The notes: generated from the letters alone by a model not told the origin. A stretch of DNA of 18,921 bases from Caryophanales bacterium UBA4682 (GCA_002404995.1 DHKY01000016.1:1-18921), one strand, 5' to 3'; positions 7,558 through 13,891 are shown, counted from the stretch's first letter. Numbers and translations are program-made.

Positions 7558-8154
7558 ATGGAAGAGAGAGAAGTTACGGGACTAAAGACGAGAATCAAAA
7601 ACTATTTTGCCTGCTTCAAATTAGATACGAGAAGTATTGCATCCAATGCAATCATTGCAGCTAGGTATACGGCTTTGACCTATGCGTTCTTCTTCTGCTC
7701 CTACGGAAATGTACAAGTCCGTATATCTGAATTCATGGTACTATTAGTATTCTTCAATCCAAATTATATCTACGGTCTCACCATCGGTTGCGTCTTAAGC
7801 AACATCTATGCTCCTGCTAGGTCAAGCTTCTGTTCACCGTTAGACATTGCAATCGGAACCTTGGCTACGATCGTAGCTTTATTCTTGATTTCTTGGTGCA
7901 GACATAGGTTTGTAGCTACTTTGTTCCCTGCTATTACGAACGGCCTTCTCCTATCTTGGGAATTCACATTCATCACCAATACGGAAGGGAATGCAGGCAG
8001 TGTCCTCTACTGGACAAACTTCGGCTTTGTTGCCCTAGGTGAAATCATTGCCGTCTCCATACTGGGTTACTGGATCTTCTATTTCCTTGCGAAGAAAAAC
8101 AAGAACTTCCTTAAGCTGATTGGCGCGAAGCAGAATCTTGACTTCAAGTGGTAG
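7558..8154 (+). CDS. queT: Queuosine precursor transporter QueT
   Basis: The membrane protein has 198 residues from MEEREVTGLK. The frame is open back to 7408, but that part is the riboswitch and terminator. GGAG at 7548-7551 is 6 nt before the ATG at 7558; the ATG at 7546 has no ribosome binding site. The QueT family (formerly DUF988) is recognised from VQVRISEFMVLLVFFNPNYI, YGLTIGCVLSNIYAP and PLDIAIGTLATIVALFL, with about five or six membrane helices. The family is the substrate-binding S component of an ECF-type importer for a queuine precursor such as preQ1, and needs a shared energising module encoded elsewhere. Regulation by the preQ1-I riboswitch supports the assignment. A 3' fragment of a second copy lies at 10182-10389. 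Confidence 0.93.
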   Translation: MEEREVTGLKTRIKNYFACFKLDTRSIASNAIIAARYTALTYAFFFCSYGNVQVRISEFMVLLVFFNPNYIYGLTIGCVLSNIYAPARSSFCSPLDIAIGTLATIVALFLISWCRHRFVATLFPAITNGLLLSWEFTFITNTEGNAGSVLYWTNFGFVALGEIIAVSILGYWIFYFLAKKNKNFLKLIGAKQNLDFKW

Positions 8155-8303
8155 TCTATAAATAAAAGCATTTCTTGTTGAAATAAGGAAAATAATAGTT
8201 TTAGACAATGAAAAACAGGAAGACAGAAGCCTCTTCCTGTTTTTTATTATCAAATTGTCTGGTGAATAGTATAGACATAGAACCATTGAACAAGGAACAA
8301 AAA
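7947..8303 (+). repeat. Tandem duplication, unit 1 copy (queT 3' end and downstream region)
   Basis: This stretch matches 10182-10535. The first 140 bp or so show only about two or three differences, the last 60 coding bases about 87% identity, and the noncoding part is looser but alignable through the terminator to the A-run after GAACCATTGAACAAGG. Confidence 0.9.
8214..8246 (+). terminator. Terminator of queT
   Basis: AACAGGAAGA pairs with TCTTCCTGTT around an 8-nt loop, followed by a T-run. The copy at 10439-10486 is the duplicated equivalent. Confidence 0.85.
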
Positions 8304-8356
8304 AAGGGCTGCCGGCCCGGACTTTCCAGTCTGAGTTTTTAAACAGCCCCTTTTTA
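8299..8356. terminator. Long-looped, bidirectional terminator-like RNA element
   Basis: GGGCTG (8306-8311) pairs with CAGCCC (8344-8349), with A-runs outside on the left and T-runs on the right. Read on the minus strand it ends in CAGCCC plus seven Ts. Inside the 32-nt loop is a second hairpin, GGACT-TTCC-AGTCT (8319-8332). No minus-strand gene now ends here. At the corresponding point of unit 2 lies the terminator of the minus-strand 100-codon gene, so this may be the relic of a lost neighbour's terminator. Confidence 0.5.
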
Positions 8357-8386
8357 TTAGCCTAGATTTATGAGCAAGCCCTATTG

Positions 8387-8400
8387 TAAAAGCGCTTTCA
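8387..8400 (+). promoter_or_regulatory. Near-perfect cre site upstream of MEITL copy 2
   Basis: TAAAAGCGCTTTCA matches the CcpA consensus TGWAARCGYTWWCA at 13 of 14 positions. It ends 93 nt before the ATG at 8493. No clear -35/-10 pair could be placed, so whether it overlaps a promoter is unknown. Confidence 0.55.
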
Positions 8401-8492
8401 AAAAGAAAATTTGATTTTCCCTACTATACACTCATCTATAGTCCGTTTCTTCGTGTTAGAATCCAATAATGCCAGGCAGGAGGAATTGGATT

Positions 8493-9494
8493 ATGGAAAT
8501 AACATTGCTTCTAACAATATCGACTTGTCTTACGATAGGCAACGGGAACTATGTCACAGGATCAAGCATCGATTCGTTGAAAGACAAGGCTGAAGAGATT
8601 TTACAGATTGCAGGAGAAAGGAACCCTTCTTCTCTCGATGTTCCAGAAGATTTTGATATGGAACGGATGGATTACACAAGGGAAATGCTAAGGCTTGATT
8701 CGCTTCCGTCCTTTGGCCTTGTGTCTGCCGATATTCTTCCTGATTTTTTGGATTTTTCTAAGGAAGAGGAGGAGAGCAAAAACCTCAATCCCTATTTTAC
8801 TTTTGAAGGAAGGCAGAACAGTGCTCTTTATGGGCAAGGTGATTTGGAGCATTCTGCTGCGAAAGAGTTCATTCGTTTGCTTCTTGACACCGATCATTAC
8901 GAAGAAGAAAGCGAAGCTGGAGATGGTGCTCCGTTGGTTGATCAAAATGTCGTTACTGAGGGGACTTCTCTGGAAGAGGCGGACAAGGCCTTAGCGGACG
9001 TTGACGTTTCTGCCAATGAAGACGATAATCTTCTTCCGATTATAGAGAATCATGACGACACTATACTAGAGGCCCGTGTTAACGGACGTTATCCGGAATA
9101 TATTCTTTTTGGCGTCGACTTCACACCGGACACCTGCATTTCCTTCTACAATATTGTCAGCAACTGGCTGAACAAAAAGGCGGCTACCTTGTTCATTGAT
9201 AAATCTGGAATCTGGGATGACTTTGTTTTCCTTGTTCGTAGGAACCCTTCTTTTGATCTAGTGTTCTCTGCAGTGATGAGTTTCTTCTCCGGCATTTGGT
9301 CGGAAATAATGCAGTTCTTCTCTGCCGGCGGGACAATCAGTGTTATCTTTGCTATTATCCTTGCTGTCGTTGTTTTGGCCACTTCTTTTATTGTCTCTCG
9401 CGTTTATTATTCTGGGCGGATTGGAAAAGGATGGCGTTTCGGTGCGGTACGATATGGATGCTGTCACTGGGGTTTTGTTAATGAAAACTATTAA
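8493..9494 (+). CDS. Acidic membrane-anchored protein of unknown family (MEITL copy 2)
   Basis: The protein has 333 residues. The start at MEITLLLTIS is fixed by AGGAGG 9 nt upstream and by conservation with copy 1, where the upstream frame is closed. Residues 2-16 form a short hydrophobic stretch without the usual N-terminal positive charges. Residues 45-200 are strongly acidic (EEEESKN, DHYEEESEAGDG, SANEDDN) and probably outside the membrane or flexible. Residues 225-278 look amphipathic (DLVFSAVMSFFSGIWSEIMQFF), and 281-302 (TISVIFAIILAVVVLATSFI) is a clear membrane helix followed by Arg/Tyr residues. I recognise no family. The last 25 residues read poorly; the other frame from about 9415 (GLEKDGVSVRYDMDAVTGVL) looks more protein-like, so a frameshift near 9400-9420 may have removed the natural C-terminus. 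Confidence 0.65.
   Translation: MEITLLLTISTCLTIGNGNYVTGSSIDSLKDKAEEILQIAGERNPSSLDVPEDFDMERMDYTREMLRLDSLPSFGLVSADILPDFLDFSKEEEESKNLNPYFTFEGRQNSALYGQGDLEHSAAKEFIRLLLDTDHYEEESEAGDGAPLVDQNVVTEGTSLEEADKALADVDVSANEDDNLLPIIENHDDTILEARVNGRYPEYILFGVDFTPDTCISFYNIVSNWLNKKAATLFIDKSGIWDDFVFLVRRNPSFDLVFSAVMSFFSGIWSEIMQFFSAGGTISVIFAIILAVVVLATSFIVSRVYYSGRIGKGWRFGAVRYGCCHWGFVNENY
8619..8631 (+). repeat. Direct repeat flanking the segment deleted from copy 1 (left)
   Basis: AGGAACCCTTCTT occurs here and at 9240-9252. The two are 621 bp apart, an exact multiple of three, and recombination between them gives the arrangement seen in copy 1. Confidence 0.85.
9240..9252 (+). repeat. Direct repeat flanking the segment deleted from copy 1 (right)
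   Basis: Second occurrence of AGGAACCCTTCTT. It is followed by 29 bp (9255-9283) that are identical in copy 1 at 7249-7277. Confidence 0.85.
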
Positions 9495-9609
9495 CTATAA
9501 GTGGATTGGTGGCAATAATCTCCGCAAAAGGACGGATGGAGAAAGGACGAAACGGAACGGATACTGTAATTTGCTCCTTACCAGTTCCTATTCCTGCTCT
9601 CTTTTCAGG

Positions 9610-10005
9610 ATGTGTAGTGGATACAGTAGGTTCCGTTCCTTTTCAACGAAGCTTTTCGGATATCTCTTTGTATTTCAGTTCATTCTTTTCCTTTATTCTT
9701 TTTTAAAAAACATCCATCTTGAAAAGAGACAACCTGTTTTTGATAATAAGTCACATTTTGTTATTAATTTGATTGCAAACACCCTACCGATTGTGGTCGC
9801 GTTTTTCCTCTCTTTTGCAATCATTCGCCAAACTTCTCTTGAGGGAGAACCATGGGATGAAATAAATGCTATGATGGCTTTCGCATATGGTATTTTCCTC
9901 TTTGTTCCTTATGTTTTCATTATCTACTATTTCGTTATGGCTCCGATTCGAAAAGAAAGGAAGAGATTCCAAAAAAAATACCACGAAAACAGGAAAGGAA
10001 AATAA
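9610..10005 (+). CDS. Hypothetical three-helix membrane protein, possibly a fragment
   Basis: The region 9610-10005 encodes 132 residues from ATG at 9610 (MCSGYSRFRSF). Three membrane helices are visible: GYLFVFQFILFLYSFLKNI, FVINLIANTLPIVVAFFLSF and AFAYGIFLFVPYVFIIYYFV, followed by a basic tail (RKERKRFQKKYHENRKGK). I do not recognise the family. The start is uncertain: only CAGG precedes it. The same frame is open back to 9340, where it overlaps the MEITL gene and may hold that gene's frameshifted end. The stretch is clearly richer in A+T than its neighbours. Between its stop and the queT fragment, 10006-10181 holds no complete gene; one frame there (TADPKSFSVFGDIHKKAMF) looks like a decayed coding remnant. 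Confidence 0.45.
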   Translation: MCSGYSRFRSFSTKLFGYLFVFQFILFLYSFLKNIHLEKRQPVFDNKSHFVINLIANTLPIVVAFFLSFAIIRQTSLEGEPWDEINAMMAFAYGIFLFVPYVFIIYYFVMAPIRKERKRFQKKYHENRKGK

Positions 10006-10181
10006 AGCTATCCGAATTAAGGAAGAATATACGAAATTACTGCTGATCCCAAGAGCTTTTCTGTCTTCGGAGATATTCATAAAAAGGCTATGTTTTCATC
10101 GATACATCGAATGAAAAGATGAAAATGCCTGTCCTTCTCCTATTCCATCTGGAAAGGCTGCTTCGATATCCACAGAGGAGC

Positions 10182-10389
10182 TCTCCTATCCTGGGAATTC
10201 ACATTCATCACCAATACGGAAGGGAATGCAGGCAGTGTCCTCTACTGGACAAACTTCGGCTTTGTTGCCCTAGGTGAAATCATTGCCGTCTCCATACTGG
10301 GCTACTGGATCTTCTATTTCCTCACCAAGAAAAACAAGAACTTCCTGAAGCTGATCGGCGCGAAGCAGAACCTCGGCTTTAAGTGGTAG
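10182..10389 (+). pseudogene. 3' fragment of a second queT
   Basis: The frame LSWEFTFITNTEGNAGSVLY and onward to the C-terminal GFKW and TAG matches residues about 132-198 of the intact QueT, with LTKK for LAKK and a few other changes. The first two thirds of the gene, the riboswitch and the promoter are missing, and the junction falls at 10181/10182 after GAGCTC. There is no start codon or ribosome binding site at the junction, so no working transporter can be made. Confidence 0.88.
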
Positions 10390-10438
10390 TCTTTGAATAA
10401 AAGCATTTCCTATAAAACTGAAAAAGACAAATGTTCTG

Positions 10439-10486
10439 GATAACGGAAAATAGGAAGAAAGAAACCTCTTCCTGTTTTTCGTTATC
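10439..10486 (+). terminator. Terminator after the queT fragment
   Basis: GATAACG...AGGAAGA (10439-10458) pairs over about 20 bp, with two wobble positions, with TCTTCCT...CGTTATC (10467-10486). Embedded Ts follow the inner stem. This is the duplicate of the queT terminator. Confidence 0.7.
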
Positions 10487-10527
10487 GAATTGTCTGGTTC
10501 ATAGACATAGAACCATTGAACAAGGGA

Positions 10528-10554
10528 CAAAAAAAGACATCCATTACTGGATGT
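10528..10554 (-). terminator. Terminator overlapping the stop of the minus-strand membrane gene
   Basis: On the minus strand ACATCCA-GTAA-TGGATGT is followed by CTTTTTTT. The TAA stop of the 100-codon gene lies in the loop. Confidence 0.85.
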
Positions 10555-10846
10555 CCTTGTTTTCGTTTTTCGGATTCTTGTCAGGATTCTTACGGACATA
10601 GTTGGATGAAATCGTAGTCAAGGCAACGGCAGCAAGAGTTAAGAACACAACGATACCGCCGATAATCGTCCTTAGAATTCCTGCAAGTGTAATCGGATTT
10701 GGAGAAGTGAGAAGAATCACGCCAGATAGAAGCACACCGAGACTGATAAGGAAGAAGAGAGAAAGTATGCAAATGAAGATTGCACTTCCCTTTTTCGATA
10801 ATCGGGCAATCCCGAACCTGATCTTTGCAATAAGTTTACCAATCAT
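10544..10846 (-). CDS. Small two-helix membrane protein, unknown function
   Basis: The protein has 100 residues. A basic N-terminus (MIGKLIAKIRFGIARLSKKG) leads into two hydrophobic helices (IFICILSLFFLISLGVLLSG and IIGGIVVFLTLAAVAL), then a charged Asn/Lys/Asp-rich tail. I recognise no family. The ATG at 10846 is only 10 nt after the CCA end of tRNA-Arg(CCG) on the same strand, and those 10 nt contain no ribosome binding site. The gene is probably cotranscribed with the tRNAs, and tRNA 3'-end processing would leave an almost leaderless mRNA. A downstream non-ATG start is possible but nothing marks it. A clear terminator overlaps the stop. Confidence 0.65.
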   Translation of the reverse strand: MIGKLIAKIRFGIARLSKKGSAIFICILSLFFLISLGVLLSGVILLTSPNPITLAGILRTIIGGIVVFLTLAAVALTTISSNYVRKNPDKNPKNENKDIQ

Positions 10847-10856
10847 GAGTTAGGAA

Positions 10857-10933
10857 TGGTGTGCCCTAAGGGATTCGAACCCTTGGCCTCAAGCTTCGGA
10901 GGCTTGCGCTCTATCCAGCTGAGCTAAGGGCAC
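10857..10933 (-). tRNA. tRNA-Arg (anticodon CCG)
   Basis: The 77-nt cloverleaf has acceptor GTGCCCT/AGGGCAC, D-arm GCTC...GAGC, anticodon stem CAAGC/GCTTG with loop CTCCGAA (anticodon CCG, codon CGG), T-arm AAGGG-TTCGAAT-CCCTT and an encoded CCA after discriminator A. Confidence 0.96.
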
Positions 10934-10946
10934 TGATAATAAAAAA

Positions 10947-11023
10947 TGGTGGCCGAGACGAGAATCGAACTCGTGACAAACCGCTTAGGAGACGGTTGCT
11001 CTACCATGCTGAGCTACCCGGCC
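10947..11023 (-). tRNA. tRNA-Arg (anticodon CCT)
   Basis: The 77-nt cloverleaf has acceptor GGCCGGG/CTCGGCC with one G-T pair, D-arm GCTC...GAGC, anticodon stem ACCGT/GCGGT with loop CTCCTAA (anticodon CCT, codon AGG), T-loop TTCGATT and an encoded CCA. It lies 13 nt upstream of the second Arg tRNA in the same transcript. Confidence 0.96.
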
Positions 11024-11034
11024 AGCCGAAAGAA

Positions 11035-11040
11035 ATTATA
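11035..11040 (-). promoter_or_regulatory. -10 element of the tRNA-Arg operon
   Basis: TATAAT on the minus strand, preceded by GTG, is 12 nt before the 5' end of tRNA-Arg(CCT). The -35 is poor. Confidence 0.55.
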
Positions 11041-11045
11041 CACCT

Positions 11046-11075
11046 TTGATTTGAAAAAGAAAACAAAAATATATT
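11046..11075 (+). promoter_or_regulatory. Possible promoter of the 609-residue exported protein
   Basis: TTGATT (11046-11051), 18-nt spacer, TATATT (11070-11075), in an A-rich stretch. It faces away from the tRNA promoter. Confidence 0.4.
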
Positions 11076-11129
11076 TTTCGTGTAATTCTCCGCTCTTCCT
11101 AGCCAATATGAAGTGATAGGAGGGTCCTT

Positions 11130-12959
11130 ATGAAGTGCAAATGGAGGGTGTTTTATCTATCGCCAACTTTTCTTCTTTCTTCTTTTTCAACTAAAAAGGG
11201 GACTTATACGAACCCTGTTGTGGATATTCCAGCCTGTAAGACTAACAGGATCACCTATGTGGATGCGGATACAGTTGAGAACAAACTTCCCAGTGACTTC
11301 TATGCAAATGCTCCAGCTGAAGGCCGCCTTGGTATCGGTGGAGAACATGCAAGACCCTTGGAAAAGAAAAGGAATCCCATTTGGATCAGTACCCCGGAAG
11401 GAAAAATTGATATAGGTATTGTCTTTGCTCAGTCAATTGATTATCAAAACAAAAACAAGGAAATGAGAGCACTTGGCTTTTCCTTTGACTTCACCATCGA
11501 TGGAAAAGAGTTCAAGAAGACTTACCGGAAGATTGTGAATGATCTTCCTTCCCTGTTTCACCAAATGGGTAAGAGGGATGACAACGAAGATGAGGATATA
11601 CTGAAAACAAGCTTTTTCCTTTGGAATGAGCGGACTATCAACCTGCGCATTGATTTGGCCGGCCATCAGATTTTTTATCTGAATTCTGTTGACTTCTTCT
11701 ATGGAGACCTTCCAAAAGATATCTGGCATGCTTATCTTTTGCCTCAAAATGATAATGACCGTTACTTGATTTCGAGCAGACAGGACTTCTGCCATAGCCA
11801 TGACAGCGAATATAATCTGAATATCGGAACAAAAGCGGAATTTACTCTCTATTCCCCTTATGGAAGCTTTTATGATAGACGGTATCTTGAGGAATCATTT
11901 GGCGTAAGAAGATATCCTGAGGACAACCATCTGATTACAGACAACAATATTGTAGAAGGTACGGTTTCCCGGTATTTTGTAGATAGTTATCTAGCTCCCA
12001 TTGGAACCAAGTACGAAGTAGAAAGGCATAGCAGCTATAGGGCCTATGATGAAAAAATCATTCTTCATAGGATTGTCGGAGATAAGAAACCTCCGACCAT
12101 CTATTTTCCACATGGAAAAGAAATAAAGTTAAGCTACAAAAGCGACTTTCAGTCTTATCAAAGCTATGAAGGCGAGGTTTTGATAACCGATAACAAGGAT
12201 GAAATCATAAGAACACGATTGCTCCGGAAAGACGGAACGGAAATTCCTGAAAACACTTGTGACACTTTTGACTGTATCCTTTCTTGTTATGACAGGAGGC
12301 AGAACAAAGCCGAAGAAGCGGTCAAGGTGACCTTAGTTGATGATGTTCCTCCGAACAGGAGCTTAGAATACTCGGACCTTTTCCTTCCGAAAGGAACCCG
12401 AATCAGTAAGAAGGAACTTCTATCTTATTTTCATATCGAAGATGATATTGATTCTCATCCGACAAGGAAGATAGCAGAGGATACTTATTCGGCCAAACAA
12501 TCGGTGCCGGGAAACTACTCGGTCACAGTAGAAGGAAAAGATAAAGAGGAGAATGTAAGCACCTTAGCAAGGAAAATCCATGTCAAGGAAAGCTTTGGTG
12601 AATACTATCTAAGAGACGGATTTGTCAAAGTCCTGGAAACCGAAATCCCTACGAAAGAAGAAATCGTTTCCCTCTTTGTCCAAAGCGGGAAGATTCCTGA
12701 TAAAAGCTATCATTCTATTGAACAAATCGAGGGTGAAACCATCTCGAAAAATCTCAAGCCGGGAAATTATCAAAGGAAGCTGAGACTATCTAGTTTCGGA
12801 GAAGAAGATGTTGTCTTTTCCTTTATTCTTTCGGTTGACGAAAAAGAAACGGATTCTTTCCAAAGGGAGGAGAAGGACTCTTTCTTTGATCGAGTCATCT
12901 CCTTCTTTGTTAAGATTTTCAATGCTATTATCGACTTCTTCAAACACCTTTTTTCCTGA
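11130..12959 (+). CDS. Large exported protein with Ig-like repeats and amphipathic C-terminal tail
   Basis: The protein has 609 residues, with AGGAGGG 6 nt before the ATG. The N-terminus (MKCKWRVFYLSPTFLLSSFS) looks like a signal peptide. Residues 30-315 form an unrecognised, beta-rich region. Residues about 320-570 resemble three consecutive Ig-like/DUF5011-type modules, beginning at KPPTIYF (320), VPPNRSLEYSDLFLPKG (406) and EYYLRDGFVKVL (491). The second has the typical PGNYSVTVEGKDKEENVS end, the third a matching KPGNYQRKLRL. The last 25 residues (FFDRVISFFVKIFNAIIDFF) form a strongly amphipathic aromatic helix, a tail seen on many cell-surface proteins of Bacillota; its role is unknown. 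No sortase motif is present. The TGA stop is one of very few in the window. A cell-surface or adhesion role is an inference. Confidence 0.85.
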   Translation: MKCKWRVFYLSPTFLLSSFSTKKGTYTNPVVDIPACKTNRITYVDADTVENKLPSDFYANAPAEGRLGIGGEHARPLEKKRNPIWISTPEGKIDIGIVFAQSIDYQNKNKEMRALGFSFDFTIDGKEFKKTYRKIVNDLPSLFHQMGKRDDNEDEDILKTSFFLWNERTINLRIDLAGHQIFYLNSVDFFYGDLPKDIWHAYLLPQNDNDRYLISSRQDFCHSHDSEYNLNIGTKAEFTLYSPYGSFYDRRYLEESFGVRRYPEDNHLITDNNIVEGTVSRYFVDSYLAPIGTKYEVERHSSYRAYDEKIILHRIVGDKKPPTIYFPHGKEIKLSYKSDFQSYQSYEGEVLITDNKDEIIRTRLLRKDGTEIPENTCDTFDCILSCYDRRQNKAEEAVKVTLVDDVPPNRSLEYSDLFLPKGTRISKKELLSYFHIEDDIDSHPTRKIAEDTYSAKQSVPGNYSVTVEGKDKEENVSTLARKIHVKESFGEYYLRDGFVKVLETEIPTKEEIVSLFVQSGKIPDKSYHSIEQIEGETISKNLKPGNYQRKLRLSSFGEEDVVFSFILSVDEKETDSFQREEKDSFFDRVISFFVKIFNAIIDFFKHLFS

Positions 12960-12991
12960 GCGTTCTTTATGCTATTGAATGAAAAAATCAA

Positions 12992-13020
12992 TTGCACTTT
13001 CTTTGTTCTTGGGGTATCAT
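12992..13020 (+). promoter_or_regulatory. Promoter of tRNA-Leu
   Basis: TTGCAC (12992-12997), 17-nt spacer, TATCAT (13015-13020). It ends 11 nt before the tRNA. Confidence 0.65.
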
Positions 13021-13031
13021 TATTTAGCTAT

Positions 13032-13114
13032 GCAGCTGTGGCGGAACTGGTAGACGCGCTAGATTCAGGTTCTAGTGGTTACCCGTGGGGGTTCGAGTCC
13101 CCCCAGCTGCACCA
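13032..13114 (+). tRNA. tRNA-Leu (anticodon CAG)
   Basis: This is an 83-nt class II tRNA with acceptor GCAGCTG/CAGCTGC, anticodon stem CTAGA/TCTAG with loop TTCAGGT (anticodon CAG, codon CTG), a long variable arm (TGGTTACCCGT), T-arm GGGGG-TTCGAGT-CCCCC and encoded ACCA. Confidence 0.96.
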
Positions 13115-13129
13115 TCAAAGATACATAGG

Positions 13130-13158
13130 GCCTGGTACATTTTGTACCAGGCTTTTTT
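13130..13158 (+). terminator. Terminator of tRNA-Leu
   Basis: GCCTGGTACA pairs perfectly with TGTACCAGGC across TTT, followed by six Ts. Confidence 0.95.
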
Positions 13159-13262
13159 CAATTCGAAGCATTGAATTTGGCCTGTGTTTTTGTGCTACTT
13201 GATGAAGCAAAGCTCAGGGATTTACAATAAAACAGGTAGTCCATCAAAGGAGAGATAACACC

Positions 13263-13823
13263 ATGACCGAAACAGAAAAATTAGATTCTGGATTAGAGTA
13301 TTCGTTTTTCGATGATGAAGTAAATCAAAGAAAACAGTTTGCAATCGTGGAATGCGAAAAACTGCACAAAATACCTCAAACAGATGAAAAAACAATTGCT
13401 AAGCAACTGATTCATAGGTTTGGCGGTGCAGATACAAACCCATGGGTCGGCCCTAACTTTTGGTGTGATAATGGAAAAAACATCTTTGTCGGAAAAGACT
13501 TTATTGCCAACTATAATGTGACGATTTTAGATATTGGCAAAGTAACTATCGGCGATAATGTCTGGATTGGTCCTAATACATTGATCACTACCGTGGGGCA
13601 TCCCGTTTCACCGGAAGGGAGAAAAAAGCATTTGGCTTTCCAAAAGCCGATTACGATCGGAAACAATGTTTGGATTGGTGGTAATGCTACGATTCTGCCA
13701 GGAGTTACCATAGGCGATAATTCGGTGATTGGTGCCGGTGCTGTCGTAACCAAGGATGTGCCTTCAGATTGTGTTTATGCGGGTGTGCCGGCAAAACTGA
13801 TAAGAAAGATTGAGGAAGATTAG
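13263..13823 (+). CDS. Hexapeptide-repeat O-acetyltransferase (maltose/galactoside acetyltransferase family)
   Basis: The protein has 186 residues; AAGGAGAG lies about 8 nt before the ATG. An N-terminal helical part (residues 15-60) is followed by a left-handed beta helix with repeating hexapeptides: NVTILDIGKVTIGDNVWIGP, then ITIGNNVWIGGNATILPGVT and IGDNSVIGAGAVVTKDVPSD. The ITTVGHPVSPEGR segment carries the catalytic histidine of the Maa/LacA/NodL family, and the C-terminus GVPAKLIRKI is typical. The enzyme moves acetyl from acetyl-CoA to a sugar hydroxyl; the sugar cannot be told from the sequence. It is about 90 nt upstream of the flavodoxin-type gene, and a shared function is not evident. 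Confidence 0.92.
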   Translation: MTETEKLDSGLEYSFFDDEVNQRKQFAIVECEKLHKIPQTDEKTIAKQLIHRFGGADTNPWVGPNFWCDNGKNIFVGKDFIANYNVTILDIGKVTIGDNVWIGPNTLITTVGHPVSPEGRKKHLAFQKPITIGNNVWIGGNATILPGVTIGDNSVIGAGAVVTKDVPSDCVYAGVPAKLIRKIEED

Positions 13824-13876
13824 AGATTTCTTTAAACAGAGAGGCTGCTCCTTTCGGCTTTTGAAATTCAATGCAT

Positions 13877-13891
13877 GGCTAAGACTTAGCC
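13877..13891. promoter_or_regulatory. 15-bp inverted repeat before the EFR1-type gene
   Basis: GGCTAAG-A-CTTAGCC is a perfect 7-1-7 palindrome ending 22 nt before the ATG at 13914. It has no T-run, so an operator or leader element is more likely than a terminator. Confidence 0.35.

Larger units (their letters stand above)
10182..10535 (+). repeat. Tandem duplication, unit 2 copy
   Basis: This stretch matches 7947-8303 as described there. Beyond the shared A-run the two copies diverge completely. Confidence 0.9.

Noticed and set aside
9506..9706. 66-codon frame overlapping the hypothetical membrane protein
   Set aside because: It has no clear ribosome binding site and ends in a T-rich stretch; the other frame continues into three good membrane helices.
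12969..13202. Open frame of 77 codons across tRNA-Leu
   Set aside because: It runs through the tRNA and its terminator and has no ribosome binding site; the tRNA explains the sequence.
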